Positions 34,990 through 46,589 of a DNA stretch of 64,000 nucleotides are shown one piece after another (position 1 is the stretch's first letter; every line of letters begins with the position of its first letter). The DNA is from Anaspis maculata. Taxonomy: Eukaryota; Arthropoda; Insecta; Coleoptera; Scraptiidae. The stretch lies in the NCBI GenBank assembly GCA_949128115.1, contig OX421968.1, positions 30,780,877 to 30,844,876 on the forward strand. The letters are read 5' to 3'. The notes under the pieces were generated by a model. That model saw only the letters and a program-made list of their open reading frames with translations. It searched no databases and had not been told where the DNA came from. Position numbers and translations under genes: made by a program.

Positions 34990-36915
34990 ACAACATAAAC
35001 AGGGTGTCCCACGAAGTAACCGACATAAAGTGCTCGCCAATTGAAATGGTCCACCCAAAAAATTTAGTCACATTCAAAGTGACATAACTCTTGAATGACT
35101 GAACTATTTTGAATCGCTTTACGTTTTCTGATTAGCACACAGATTGGATTACAACATGTTTTGGGCCGTTTTTGGTACAGGTGTTTTGTATCAATTATAC
35201 AGGGCGCTCAATCAGGTACTGCAAAAATGGAAAAGTTTGAACTGGTCCCATTTCACAAAAAATGGTTTTTGGTTTATTCCAAGTCTTTTAGGTGAGATGT
35301 TGTTCCTATACCTTGAGGTAAATTTCAAAATGTTGAGTCTATCTCCTCCAATTACACAGTGATCTCAAAAATGCAACCTTTTGATCAGGCATTTATATCT
35401 TTTTCAATTGTCGGCCGATTTTTGAAAATAAGGACTCTTGTTGAAGCTTAAGACTCAGATGAGGAGGCTCGAGGATCGGAACTGACTGGAGACAAAAATT
35501 TTGAAAAAGCGAAGGAATCAAAAGTGACCTAAATATGAAGCACCCTAGAAAATCAGGTTCAGGCAAAGAACTGAATAAAAATCAACTTGCCTTTGAACAG
35601 ACTCTTATTTCCGAACATTTTGAGGTATTTTCCGGTTTGAGGTAATGAAAATTGTCGATGCGGGACCCATTTTACAAATTCACTATTCAGAAGATAATAA
35701 CGGACCTTCCTCGACTGAAAATGCACGTAACCTAGGTTACCTTCTTATTGTCGAATGTTTCCTTCACATTTAAAGAAATAGGCACCAGTTCTGATCTTCG
35801 TAACCCAGGTTTCGTCTATTTTTAGGTGGAAAACGTCCAGTATTCTTCGTTGGAAGCATCCATTTCTGATTTGGATTCATTGCTACAATTTTCGCCCCAT
35901 ACAAATGGAAAACACCTTAAAATGTTCAGAAAGGATGGTTTGTTTGAAGACAAGTTTTTATTTGTTTAATACCATCCCTAAACCGGATCTCTAGCAAGTT
36001 TGTCCTTCAAGTCACTCTTGATTCAATCCCTTTTCCAGAATTTTCATCTTAAGTCAATTCTGATCCTCGATCCTTCTGACCTGAGCCGTTAGCTTCAACA
36101 AGAGCCCTCATTTACCAAAATTGGCCAACAACGAATAAAGTTATTACTGCAAAACTAAAAGGTTACATTTTTGAGATCACCCTGTAATTAAAGCAGATAG
36201 GCAAAAAAATTTGAAAACGATTCGAGTTATGGTTATAACAACTCCCCTGGGACATTTGGAGAAAACCAAAAACCATTTTTTGTGAAATGGGACCTGTTCA
36301 AACTTTTCCATTTTTGCGGTACCTAATTGAGGGCCCTGTATAATTATTACGAAACACTTATACCAAAAATAGTCCATGACGTGTTGTAGTCCAATACGTT
36401 AGCTAATTCGAAAACATAAAACGATTCAAAATAGTTTATTTATTCAAAAGTTATGACACGTTGAATGTGACTGTATTTTTTTGGTGGACCATTTCAATTG
36501 GCGAGCACTTTAGTTCAAAGGTTAAAGCTAAATAGTGCCAAACAATTCAAGCATCGCATTTTGTAGCATTTTTTATGCAGTTTGCGAATATGACATCCAA
36601 TTAAAAAAATATCTATACAGGTGACTTTTTCAACAGAAACTCGAAAATCAAAATTTTGAGTACGGTCCTTTTTATAAGTGAATAGGGCGCGACAAAGGCC
36701 CTTGGTGTTATAATATACTTGCAAAATGTCCATCGATTTAATAGATCTATTCGTGAGATATGGCCAATCAAACTTTTCGGTTGAACACATAAATCACCTT
36801 GTATATCGGAAACGGCGGACGTCGAGAAAATTTCGAATGCAGATTCTAATTTGCATCGAAAAAGTACCCCACATACCCTCAAGGCATGTCGGTTACTTCG
36901 TGGGACACCCTGTAT
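34990..36915. mobile_element. TIR element with ACAGGGTGTCCCACGAAGTA ends, hosting a nested element
   Basis: ACAGGGTGTCCCACGAAGTA (34999) continues to ACCGACAT and is inverted at 36886-36915. ATAA precedes the left end and follows the right end, a possible 4-bp duplication. After removal of the nested element (35030-36508) about 0.43 kb remains. One end of a second copy lies at 55678-55820. Confidence 0.65.
35030..36508. mobile_element. Nested long-TIR element flanked by AAA and TTT (candidate second Spy-like insertion)
   Basis: Termini GTGCTCGCCAATTGAAATGG (35030) and its complement (36508). Arms are about 490 bp (35030-35520 and 36010-36508), sharing TGGAAAAGTTTGAACTGGTC and CACAAAAAATGGTTTTTGGT. 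The base triplets outside are AAA (35027-35029) and TTT (36509-36511), giving CAT-AAA|TTT-AGTTC when the element is removed. No empty copy is available to prove this. No transposase. Confidence 0.6.
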
Positions 36916-37704
36916 AATGTAGTTATTATAATTATGTGTATAAATGAATAATTAAGTCTGTAAAATCAATCTGTGACACGTACTTAGTCATATATTTGCA
37001 TGCCTCTCACATGGTCTCGATTGAAAATTCATACATAGAGTGTTCTGGTTTTTGCGGCCATTTCATGCTCGGCTTCCATCATGCTGATGCTTCTTCGCTC
37101 CGCGATCTTATAATTATGCCGAGGATTGAGTTCGGCAGAAGTTTGTTGGGTACATTAGTTTGAATTTAGTCGGAATCGTGGAAACTGTGCCTTGGGCCAG
37201 TTTTGGAACACCCGTGTTGAAAAAAGTCACGTTGAGTGGGTGGTGCATAGTAGTTATGGAAAACCTCTCCTCGTGGGCCTGTACTCTTGAGTATATTGGA
37301 GAAATGGAAATTCCGGGCATATATCTATGACATGACAATCAATTAACCGTATTAGACAAGGTGCTTTGAATAATTCCATATATAGGAAAGGTAGTAGTTT
37401 AAACGATCACACCTCTAAAAATTCGATATTCATGAAGAGGGCTTTGTAAACACGTACTGTGGTGCCCACTGCCCACACAAGCCAGCATTGACAAATAAGA
37501 TCACCACCACAAACTCTTCTCATACGTAAGTATATGTCCCATGGATAAACTTGTTAATTTTTTATCTTACACCCTTTTGTCCTTTTTTTTATTTTTTGTT
37601 TTTCAAATTCTTGCACGGGTGAAAGCGCACACACTTAAAATTTCAGAAGACAGAGATTTTTATGGGGTAATTAAAATGAAATGTAATATACGATGGACGC
37701 CAAT
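36916..37704. other. Intergenic, no gene recognised
   Basis: No domain or RNA gene. A frame at 37541-37783 has a hydrophobic N-terminus, and its end (LDKLTWSSDINRRHF) is conserved in the right arm of the giant repeat near 54250-54330, but its identity is unknown. Confidence 0.4.
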
Positions 37705-38990
37705 AATATATCTTGACAAACTGACATGGTCATCGGACATCAACAGGCGCCACTTTTATCACAAGCCTAAATCTTTCTCCTAAATAACACCTGAATGTTG
37801 CCTAGCTAGGTAGATCATCCTGGATGGAGTAAATTCCACAACAAGGAAACTTCGCTGGTCGATTGATTTCAAGCGCATCCGAAATTGCATTTGAATACGC
37901 AAGGTAGGTACTTGACAATGCGATGCAAATTGCAAAAGTAGTGGACTAGCAAAAAAAGCAAAAAGCAAAAATTAGCTTTGAATGTTCGGATTGAACCGCT
38001 TAACTGTGCGTTTAAATCAAGCGTCTCATCGATAAATAAATGCTAATCGAACGGCACCATAAAACTCCGCTTCCAATACTTCGGTTAGACCAGGAGGACT
38101 AAGGAATAACAACTTCAACACAGGTTCCACAAAAGAATTTAGTAAGTAAGTGAGTAAGTGAGTAAGTAAGTAAAGTTTATTGGTGCTCCCAAAGGCATAC
38201 AATTGTAAGACACATGAATTTTAAATGGTAAATTTTGGTATTAAAATGAAAATTATTCAAAACACAAAATGCATAAACAGGTGCACATTGCGGAGAATTC
38301 CAATCCACGCATCCTCTTGACTAAAACTCTCGAGCTTTCGGGTGGCGAAACCGGGTCACGCTGATTTCATGGGCTTTCCGGTCCTTTGGGTCGGGTGTGT
38401 ATTGATACACAATCAGAAGAGCGCATTAACGCAAAAGAAGTCAAACAGAGAAGCTGTGTTGTTGTTTTGTGCATTATTTTGTGTGAATCACTGTGTGAAT
38501 CGAGTACTACGATTATTAGGTGGGTTTATCTCATTGAGCATATCCTTTTGTTTGTATTGTTCCGAGTATCATTGCGTACGCGCATATTTAAATGGCATAG
38601 TCTTCAGCAATGCTCTTGCGTAAAGAAGTACACATTCTTGTTGTTGTTTGTCTTGTTAGTGACAGGAGAGAACTACCTAGGGGTGCCATTATTAGCCTCT
38701 GTAGCTTCATTCGCACACTCTGCACTAGCTCTTGTAGCTGGAGCGGTACTTTGCTTGACCACGAAGAAGTACCATTGCACCCTTCAGTACAGGTTAAGTG
38801 GCGTCCAGGCTGATCACCTGGTTGTTGACAAATTTGGTTTTTACTAGAGCTGGTCCGGGACCATTGCACAGCCCGCTGTAAATACTGGTCATGTATGTGA
38901 CGTAGCCTAGAGTTGTTGGGCTGGTGTACGCTTCAGGGGGGGATTGCCTGTACTGAGTTGAGAGTACACACCCATTGCACTACCGAAGTT

Positions 38991-40240
38991 ATAGTATATT
39001 GGAAATAGAATATCTGCTGGAATTAATTCAAACAAAAACGATTTTTTTTACCATGGCTATCTTTCAGTTCCCTCTTCAACATATCAAAAGTCCTCAACTC
39101 TGGGACTGCTACAAATTAGTATACAGGGTGAAAGGTTATTATTTTTCCCTACTTCCTTTCTTTCTTGAAAAACTGATTACTGAAAAAAAATGGTTTCAGG
39201 CTAGTTTGATAGGCCATAGTCTTCCAATAAACATATAAAAAATATACCACCCAGCCACTGCTGTGTATCAAGTTACAGGGTGAAAGCTACTTTTCATCTC
39301 CATTTTTTTTTTCTTGGTGGAACTGATCTATATTGAAGCCGGTTCCAGTTCTTTTGCAAACTTATAATGTCATACTGAACATATAAAAAGGATACATCTC
39401 TGCAACTTCTGCTTTTCAATTTACAGGGTGAAAAGTCATTTTCACGTTTTATTTTTTTTCTTGGTGAAATTGGCTCACACAACAATTGCGACTGATTTTT
39501 CTGTAAACTTGAAGTTTCTAGTCAAACATATCAAAATAATACATTCTTGCTACAGCTACGTTTTTTTTAATTAATTAATATGTTTGGGTATATTTGGGTA
39601 TATTGCATCAAAAATTCAAAAAATCTTGGAACGCAACCAAATATTCAAATTAGTAAATAAAAACGTAGCTGTAGCAAAAATGTATTATTCTGATATGTTT
39701 GACTAGAAACCTCAAATTTACAGAAAAACCAGTCGCAATTGTTGTGTGAGCCGATTTCATCAAGAAAAAAATTGAAACGTGAAAATAACTTTTCACCCTG
39801 TAAATTGAAAAGCAGCAGGTGCAGAGATGTGTCCTTTTCATATGTTCAGTATGACATTATAAGCTTGCAAAAGAACTGGAACCGGCTTCAATCTAGATCA
39901 GTTCCACCAAGAAAAAAAATTGAAGATGAAAAATAGCTTTCACCCTGTAACTTGATACGCAGCAGTTGCTGGGTGGTATATTTTTTATATGTTTATTGGA
40001 AGACTATGACCTATCAAACTAGCCTAAAACCGTTATTTTTGGTAATCAGTTTTTCAAGAAGAAAATAAAGTAGAGAAAAATAATAAACTTCCACCCTGTA
40101 AACTGATTTGTAGCAGTCGCAGAGTTGAGGACTTTTGATATGTTGAAGAAGGGACTGTAAGCTTGCATTGGTAAAAAAATCGTTTTTGTTTGAATTAATT
40201 CCAGCAAAGCACCTATTTTTTTCTATTTCCAATATACTAT
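38991..40240. mobile_element. 1.25 kb fold-back element
   Basis: ATAGTATATTGGAAATAG (38991) is inverted at 40240. The arms, 38991-39566 and 39659-40240, mirror along their whole length and leave a 92-bp loop. Each arm carries three ACAGGGTGAAAG-like words with a spacing of about 140-150 bp (39124, 39274, 39424), so the arm itself may be built from an internal tandem repeat. No coding capacity. Confidence 0.85.
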
Positions 40241-40266
40241 TACTCTTACCTTGCTCTGCGTAACAT

Positions 40267-41993
40267 TAGTGGACGTGGTAGGAAAAAACAAGTTGCAAAT
40301 GATGATAAAGGCAAACCACTTTGCAGGATCGTAACTAAGACTTAAATAAACGATTTGACCCGCAGTGCTTTTTTTTCCGTCCCTTAGGATTTGAATGGCG
40401 CCCCTTTTCCAAAATGGCGGATTTTATCTAGGGGCAGAAGGTATCGATTAGCCTGGTGATGTCCAGCTTTGTTAAAATATATGGAGCTATGTCTCGATCG
40501 GTTTCTGGGACATCAAACACTATTTAAAAAAATTGTGGAACATTGACATCTGTCGCAGGCAAATTTGGTGGAGGCGCCAAAATGAATTTAGTACGGTCCT
40601 AAGAAAATCGCTGTAACATTTTTATTTTCCAACCGATTTTAACACAAGACATCTAATTTTGTAGAAAAGTGAATTCTTCTTGTTATCTCATACCTACCTC
40701 TCATAAAAAAGACATTGAGGAATGTTGAAAAAAAAAAGAAAAATAATTTGAAAAAAAGATTTTTTTTATTTTTTTATTTTTATGAAAATTGCCTCATTTG
40801 TAGATTTCGATGTGCCCTTTCTAAATTTGCATTTCTCCGATTTATATCTTTGCAGTGCGCACCGCCATCTTGGAAAAATGATATCTGAAAAGAAGTTTTT
40901 GACAATATCTAAATTTTAGTCCATGCAAAATCAAAATGTTTATATACGTATGAAAGTACATTCAATTATCCACGATTTGACACCTGAACCATCTTTGTGC
41001 GACTCGGGGCTCTTGAGCTAGAGCTTCCGGAAGTATCAATTTTCGGTGTTAAATAGTGACCGCGCCTACCGGTTTTCACCACTGGATCACCACCATGTCT
41101 AAATCAAGTTACCCATCAATAACGCGTCGTCATTTATCACAAATCATGAACATTGGTGGACCTGGCACAGCCCCAAGAGGTGATTTTCAATTCTTTTGGA
41201 ACCGAAAATTGATACTTCCAGAAGGTCTAGCTCAAGAACCACGGGTCGCACAGAGCTGGTTCAGATGTCAAACTGTGGAAGATTGAATGTGCTTTCATAT
41301 GTACATAAACATTTCAATGTCACAAAGGCCAAAGTTCAGATATTGTCCAAAACTTCTTTTCAGACATCATTTTTTCAATATGGCGGCGCGTGCTGCAAAG
41401 ATAGAAATCGGAAAAGTACAAATTTAGAAAGGGCACATCAAAGTCTACAAATAAGGCAATTTTCATGGAAATGAAAAAATGAAAAAAAATCCTTTTTTTT
41501 CCAAATTATTTTTTAATTTGTTCTTCAACATTCCTCAATGTCTTTTTTTATGGAAGATATGAGGTAACAAAAAAAATTTTTTTTTCTACAAAATGAGATG
41601 TCTTGTGTCAAAATCGGTTGAAAAATAAAAATGTTACGGCAATTTTCTTATGAAAGTACTAAATTCCTTTTGGCGCCTCCACCAAATTTGCCTGCGGTAG
41701 ATGGCAATGTTCCACCATTTTTTTAAATAGTGTTTGATGTCCCAGAAACCGATTGAGACATAGCCCCATATATTTCTACTAAGCTGGACATCACTAGGCT
41801 ATTCGATACCTTCTGCCCCTAGATAATATCCGCCATTTTGAAAAAGGGGCGCTATTCAAATCCTAAGGGACGAAAAGAAAAGCACTGCGGGTCAAATCGT
41901 TTATTCAAGTCTCAGTTGTAACCCTGCAAAGTGGTTTGCCTTTATCATCATTTGCAACTTATATTCCCTATTTCGGTTGTACCACGTCCACTA
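40267..41993. mobile_element. 1.73 kb fold-back element
   Basis: TAGTGGACGTGGTA (40267) is inverted at 41993. Arms of about 790 bp share CAAGTTGCAAATGATGATAA, ACCCGCAGTGCTTTT and GTGTTTGATGTCCCAGAAAC. The spacer is only 41065-41190. The arms contain AAAATGGCGG / ACCGCCATCTT words. No coding capacity. Confidence 0.85.
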
Positions 41994-42680
41994 CATGGTG
42001 TCGTGAAATGATTAGCATAAATTGTGACTAAAACGCTAAGAATGAAAGGGTTGCTCACAGCGGTTTTAATTTTAGGTAAACGCAATCCCGAGCCATCCTG
42101 AGTTCAGTCCTGTCTTCCACGGGCCTGGTTATCAAGTATTTTTAGTATTAACGTAATTTTAGTCATTGAGTTACCCGTGCATTGCCATTTTCATTAATAG
42201 AGTTGAATTAGCGAAAGTGATTGCATTTATTATTTTTGATTATCTGCAGTCATCCTGACACATCGACAGTAATTAATTCACATTTATTGGGTATCAATTA
42301 AATATGTTGCCTCTGCAAGTTTATTTGCGCTGCACAATTAATGCATTTTCACAGGTCAAAAGTCAAACAGTTTCCAAAAATATTGCGGAAAACCCATAAC
42401 AGATAATCAGTGCCGAAGATAATCACATCACAGTAATTAACAGCGGTTCAAGCTAAACCGAGATTAAACGGATTTTTCTCTGGTCAATGCTAGTAGACTT
42501 ACTACGGAAAATACGTTAAATCGCAAGTACACCACCCTTTCGTTAATTACTCAGCGTGAAACCTAAATTACATTGATCATTTGGCCAAAATATTACTGTT
42601 TCGATTATATTTCAGTTCTTAAGTAAATGATACGGCTACCCGTCGTAATACTGTTCGTTGGAAATCGGCAGGCCAGCTAT

Positions 42681-43602
42681 ATACCGGTTGATCATTTGAA
42701 AACTATCCACCTGCAATAACTCCCGATTCCTAGTGAATATTTTTTCGAGCGAAAACAGGTTGATTTTTATATCGGGGGGGACATCTAAAACATACATTGG
42801 CAAATTTCTATATTCACCTCCCTCGCCCAACTTTGAAATTTCAAATGACACTACCTACCTTGCGATACATCAAATTGAAGAGAATTAAATTTTCTTTCTG
42901 AAAAAAATGTTTCCAAAATTTTTAACCCCACCCCCTTTTCCCTAAGAATTAAGAATTCTCTGACTGTCCCATTTTATATTCTGGACCCCTCATTTTCTCA
43001 ATTTAGTCGGCGTCATCCTAGATCGCATCGAAGAAGAAAATGTTCGGTGGAAAATGTGCTACCCAAATTCACCCTTTTGCCCCCCCCCACACCTCAACTC
43101 CCAAATTTAACAAAACACCACCTACTTTGTGATACATCAAATTGAAGGGAATTGAATTCTTCTTCTGAAAAGAATTTTTGCGAAATTTTCTACCCCTCCC
43201 CCAATAAATTGGCTATTTGGAGTATTCTAGGGGGGAATGGGGGGCTTTGAAAATTGTGAAAAAATCTTTTTCAGGCAGAAAATTAATTTCCTTCAATTTG
43301 ATGTAGTACAAAGTGGGTATTAACATTTTAGATTTTTTTGGTCAGGTGGGGGGGGAGCGAAGGGGTGAAGGGAATTAAATTCTCTTCAATTCGATGTATC
43401 GCAAGGTAGGTGGTGTCTTCTGAAATTTCAAAAGTGGGGTGAGTGTGGGCGGGGGGCCTCAAGATATAAATTCTCCAATGTATGTTTTAGATGTCCCCCT
43501 CGATATAAAAATCGACCTGTTTTTGCTCAAAGACATTTGCACTAGGAATCAGGAGACATTACAGGTGGATAGTTTTCAAATGATCACCCGGTATGTAGTT
43601 TT
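42681..43602. mobile_element. Inverted-repeat element with CCGGKTGATCATTTGAAAAC ends
   Basis: Inserted in the left arm of the giant repeat. The right arm near 49440 reads GCCAGCTATATAGTTTTAG uninterrupted, while here TATA and TATGTA flank the element, compatible with a TA-type duplication. Termini CCGGTTGATCATTTGAAAAC and its complement with CCGGG. A direct copy of the left part lies at 46868-47100. No transposase. Confidence 0.65.
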
Positions 43603-44505
43603 AGTGTATAGGTATCACTTGTATAATATTACAGATAATAGTTCACAGAATCAAGCCACGGATCCATGATTTTCTGAGGCGCGGCTGCAGACACACGGCA
43701 TCGCATCAGGAGTTATGTGCTACAAATTTTTCTTTCAAAAGTGGTTCATTAAAAAAAAACATCAAAATGAAGAAAGGTTCGAATTTCACCAAGAAAAATC
43801 GGTTGTCACCTCAAAACATTCCCGACTAGTATCCAAGAACCTATGGAAATTTTTGTTCGAAACGTCCCTTGGGGTGAGACGTTGGAATTAGAGAAAGATT
43901 GAAAATAATTTGCAATAAATTGAAAATTTTGACAGGAGAATTTGAATTGTCAAGGAAAACCCCAAATTTTATTCCAAAAATCATCTTATTGTGAAAATCG
44001 TCAATTGAGGCTTCACTTCAAGCTCCATCCATCATTCAAGTCCGGTCTCGAAAACCCAAGCCGATTTTACATTTTCAACCAAAAAATTCCAACAAATGTT
44101 GGAAAATATTCAAGAAACCTCTTATTAAAAAAAAACAGTAAAAATCTGTTCACGGGATGAAAAGTTGGAAAAATGGCAATCAATTGGAAAAATTACAGTT
44201 TTTTCAGAGAGGAAAACTTGAAAACCGTAAGTCCAATTTCAAAAGTTTTTCCTCCAAAAATCAATTCAATATTTTCTCCTACTTTCATTCTCAGCATATC
44301 TGCACCTACAATGAATATTTCGTGGGGCTCATCGCATGTCGAGTTTGCACTGCAGTTGTTTCAAATTTACGGAATGTGCCAATTTCATTTTGAAAAAATT
44401 ACCGTCGGATAACTGGAGCCGTGTCGATTTTGAGAATGGGTGTCTACACGACGCCCAATCCAATCTAAATACTTTGGATATAAGTTGGAATTATTCGAAA
44501 AAATT

Positions 44506-45590
44506 CGATCCCCGAGCAGGAATGGATTTTTGAGTGAAGTCCTGCATCAAAAGCGAGTCGTCCTAGTCAAAACCCGGGTGAGAGGCCCTCTCGGGTGGCA
44601 ACCGCTAGAAGAAATTTCAAAATTCATAACGCCCGACTGGAAAATGGTGGCAAACTGCAACTGCAAACTTAATTTGACTCTTTTGTTGTGTTGCTTCCTG
44701 CCAAATTTGGTTCCAATCCATCGGATATATTTATATTGAATAATAAAATGATAAAGTTTTGAACTTTTTCAATACTTGACATATGACAAAATTTCAGAAG
44801 CTTTGATAGAGTTTTTGAGGGCTTTCAGCAGGTGACATACTGCAAGTCAAGTTCTGTGATATATGGGGGTTTAGGTTTTAGTAGAAATTTTTTTATGTCG
44901 ATAGAGGATTAAAAAAGAAGAATACCTGTCCAAAAACCTATTTATCTGGAGCGCATAATAACGAAAAATATAAGGCCTTCAAAGTTGAGCAAAAAATTTA
45001 GTTTTTTCCAAATAACTTTTTAACCATTGATTGAACCGATTGACCCCAAATTTTGCACAGATATTCGTGAAATAACATACCAAGCTAGTACTCAGAATGA
45101 ATTCTTTGAAAATAGTTCAGTGCTGTAGGTGGAAGGGGGTGGGGCCCTGTTTTACCAAATATCTTCGACGCCACTGGATATTTTTGAAAATGATCAATTT
45201 TTTTATTCCCCGATCAATTTTGAAGGGAAAACTTCCATGATTTTTCCATGATTGGAGCAACCGTTTTAGAGATATGATTTCAGTTTGATTGAATGAACAA
45301 AAGCAATTAAATTGGCAACTTTCTAGTACGGACGTTAGAGGAACCAACCTTGCATTTCATCCCGATGCAAAACGCTTTCGCACGTTAGTAGTAGTTACCT
45401 ACAGGTAATTTTTAAGAAGTGGTGCCCCGATGGGACCCGCGACTGGCTTGCTTCCTAAGAGGTCAAAGGTCCAAAAAACTACCATTTTTCGAATCCTTGC
45501 TTTTTTCATACTTTGTTCGCTGGACTACATATTTTCAATGTCGAGAAACACAATGCAATAAGTTTCCAGAATAATTCCAACTTATATCCA
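44506..45590. other. Spacer of the giant inverted repeat
   Basis: No gene. An orphan AGTACGGACGTTAGAGGAAC end at 45325 resembles the termini of the 32373 palindrome family. Confidence 0.45.
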
Positions 45591-46217
45591 AAGTATTTAG
45601 ATTGGATTGGGCGTCGTGTAGACACCCATTCTCAAAATCGACACGGCTTCAATTATCCGACGGTATTTTTTTCAAAATGAAATTGGCACATTCCGTAAAT
45701 TTGAAAGAACTGCAGTGCAAACTCGACATGCGGTGAGCCCCACGAAATATTCATTGTAGGTGCAGATATTCTGGGAATGAAAGTAGGAGAAAAGATTGAA
45801 TTGATTTTTGGAGGAACAACTTTTGAAATTGGACTTACGGTTTTCGAGTTTTCCTCTCTGGAAAAACTGTAATTTTCCCAATTAATTGCCATTTTTCCAA
45901 TTTTTCACCCCGTCAACACATTTTCACTGTTTTTTTTTAAACAAGAGGTAACCAGGGCTGGTCCGAAGGGGGGGGGGTGTGGGGGGTGTAACACCCCCTC
46001 AGTCGCGAACATCCAGTCGGCAAAATCGAGCTCAGTCGGCAAAATCGAGATGAACTGAAATATTGTACGTAAAAACTATTTGAAAAAAAAAAAATAGGTG
46101 CTCAACTATCACGCTCAAGTAATGCAAAAGAAACTTTGTTGGTAGGTACCAAATAACTTTGTGGTACCTTATATGCCAAATCAGAATTGGAAAAAAAAGT
46201 TTGTGGTTATTGTGTTG

Positions 46218-46384
46218 CAGTGGCGTAACTAGAGGGGGGGTTTCAGGGTCACCCCCCCCCCCCATTGGCCATCGAATCCCCTGAAAAAACTTCAAATGCG
46301 ACGCTTTTTTATTCGTTTTGCTCGCATATTCGCATATTTTTCAGTTGTGACCCCCCCCATTGGACACTTCTAGTTACACCACTG
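46218..46384. mobile_element. 167-bp hAT MITE with 8-bp duplication TTGTGTTG
   Basis: TTGTGTTG at 46210-46217 and 46385-46392. Ends CAGTGGCGTAACTAGA and TCTAGTTACACCACTG. C- and G-homopolymers lie just inside. Nested in the larger hAT element. Confidence 0.9.
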
Positions 46385-46589
46385 TTGTGTTGTATTGATT
46401 GTGATAGAACTACTAACGTGAAGCCAGAATTGAAGTTCAGAAAGAAGTCTGATTTGCGGAAACATGGGTAGCATTGTGCTAACTAAACTGCTCAACAATG
46501 AAAGTGTTACAAAGCAAAAATTCACCCAATTTTGAACCGCTGTAACTTTTGATTGGCACAAACGATTCTGATTTTGTTAAAAGTACTGA

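Larger units (their letters stand above)
38205..42333. mobile_element. 4.1 kb insertion in the left arm, ACAATT duplicated
   Basis: In the right arm CATACAATTAATGC is continuous. In the left arm CATACAATT is followed by 4,129 bp, then ACAATTAATGC. The 6-bp ACAATT on both sides (38199-38204, 42334-42339) suggests a target duplication. No terminal inverted repeats were seen at the edges. Two complete fold-back elements (38991-40240, 40267-41993) lie inside. A 153-codon frame at 38386-38847 has hydrophobic stretches but no recognised domain. Confidence 0.5.

Noticed and set aside
38386..38847. 153-codon plus frame with hydrophobic stretches
   Set aside because: No recognised domain, no splice context, overlaps an antisense frame and lies within an insertion; not supported as a gene.
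44157..44739. Protein-like frames repeated inverted at 45653-45892
   Set aside because: Both are arms of the giant inverted repeat; frames are short, disagree, and match no family I know.
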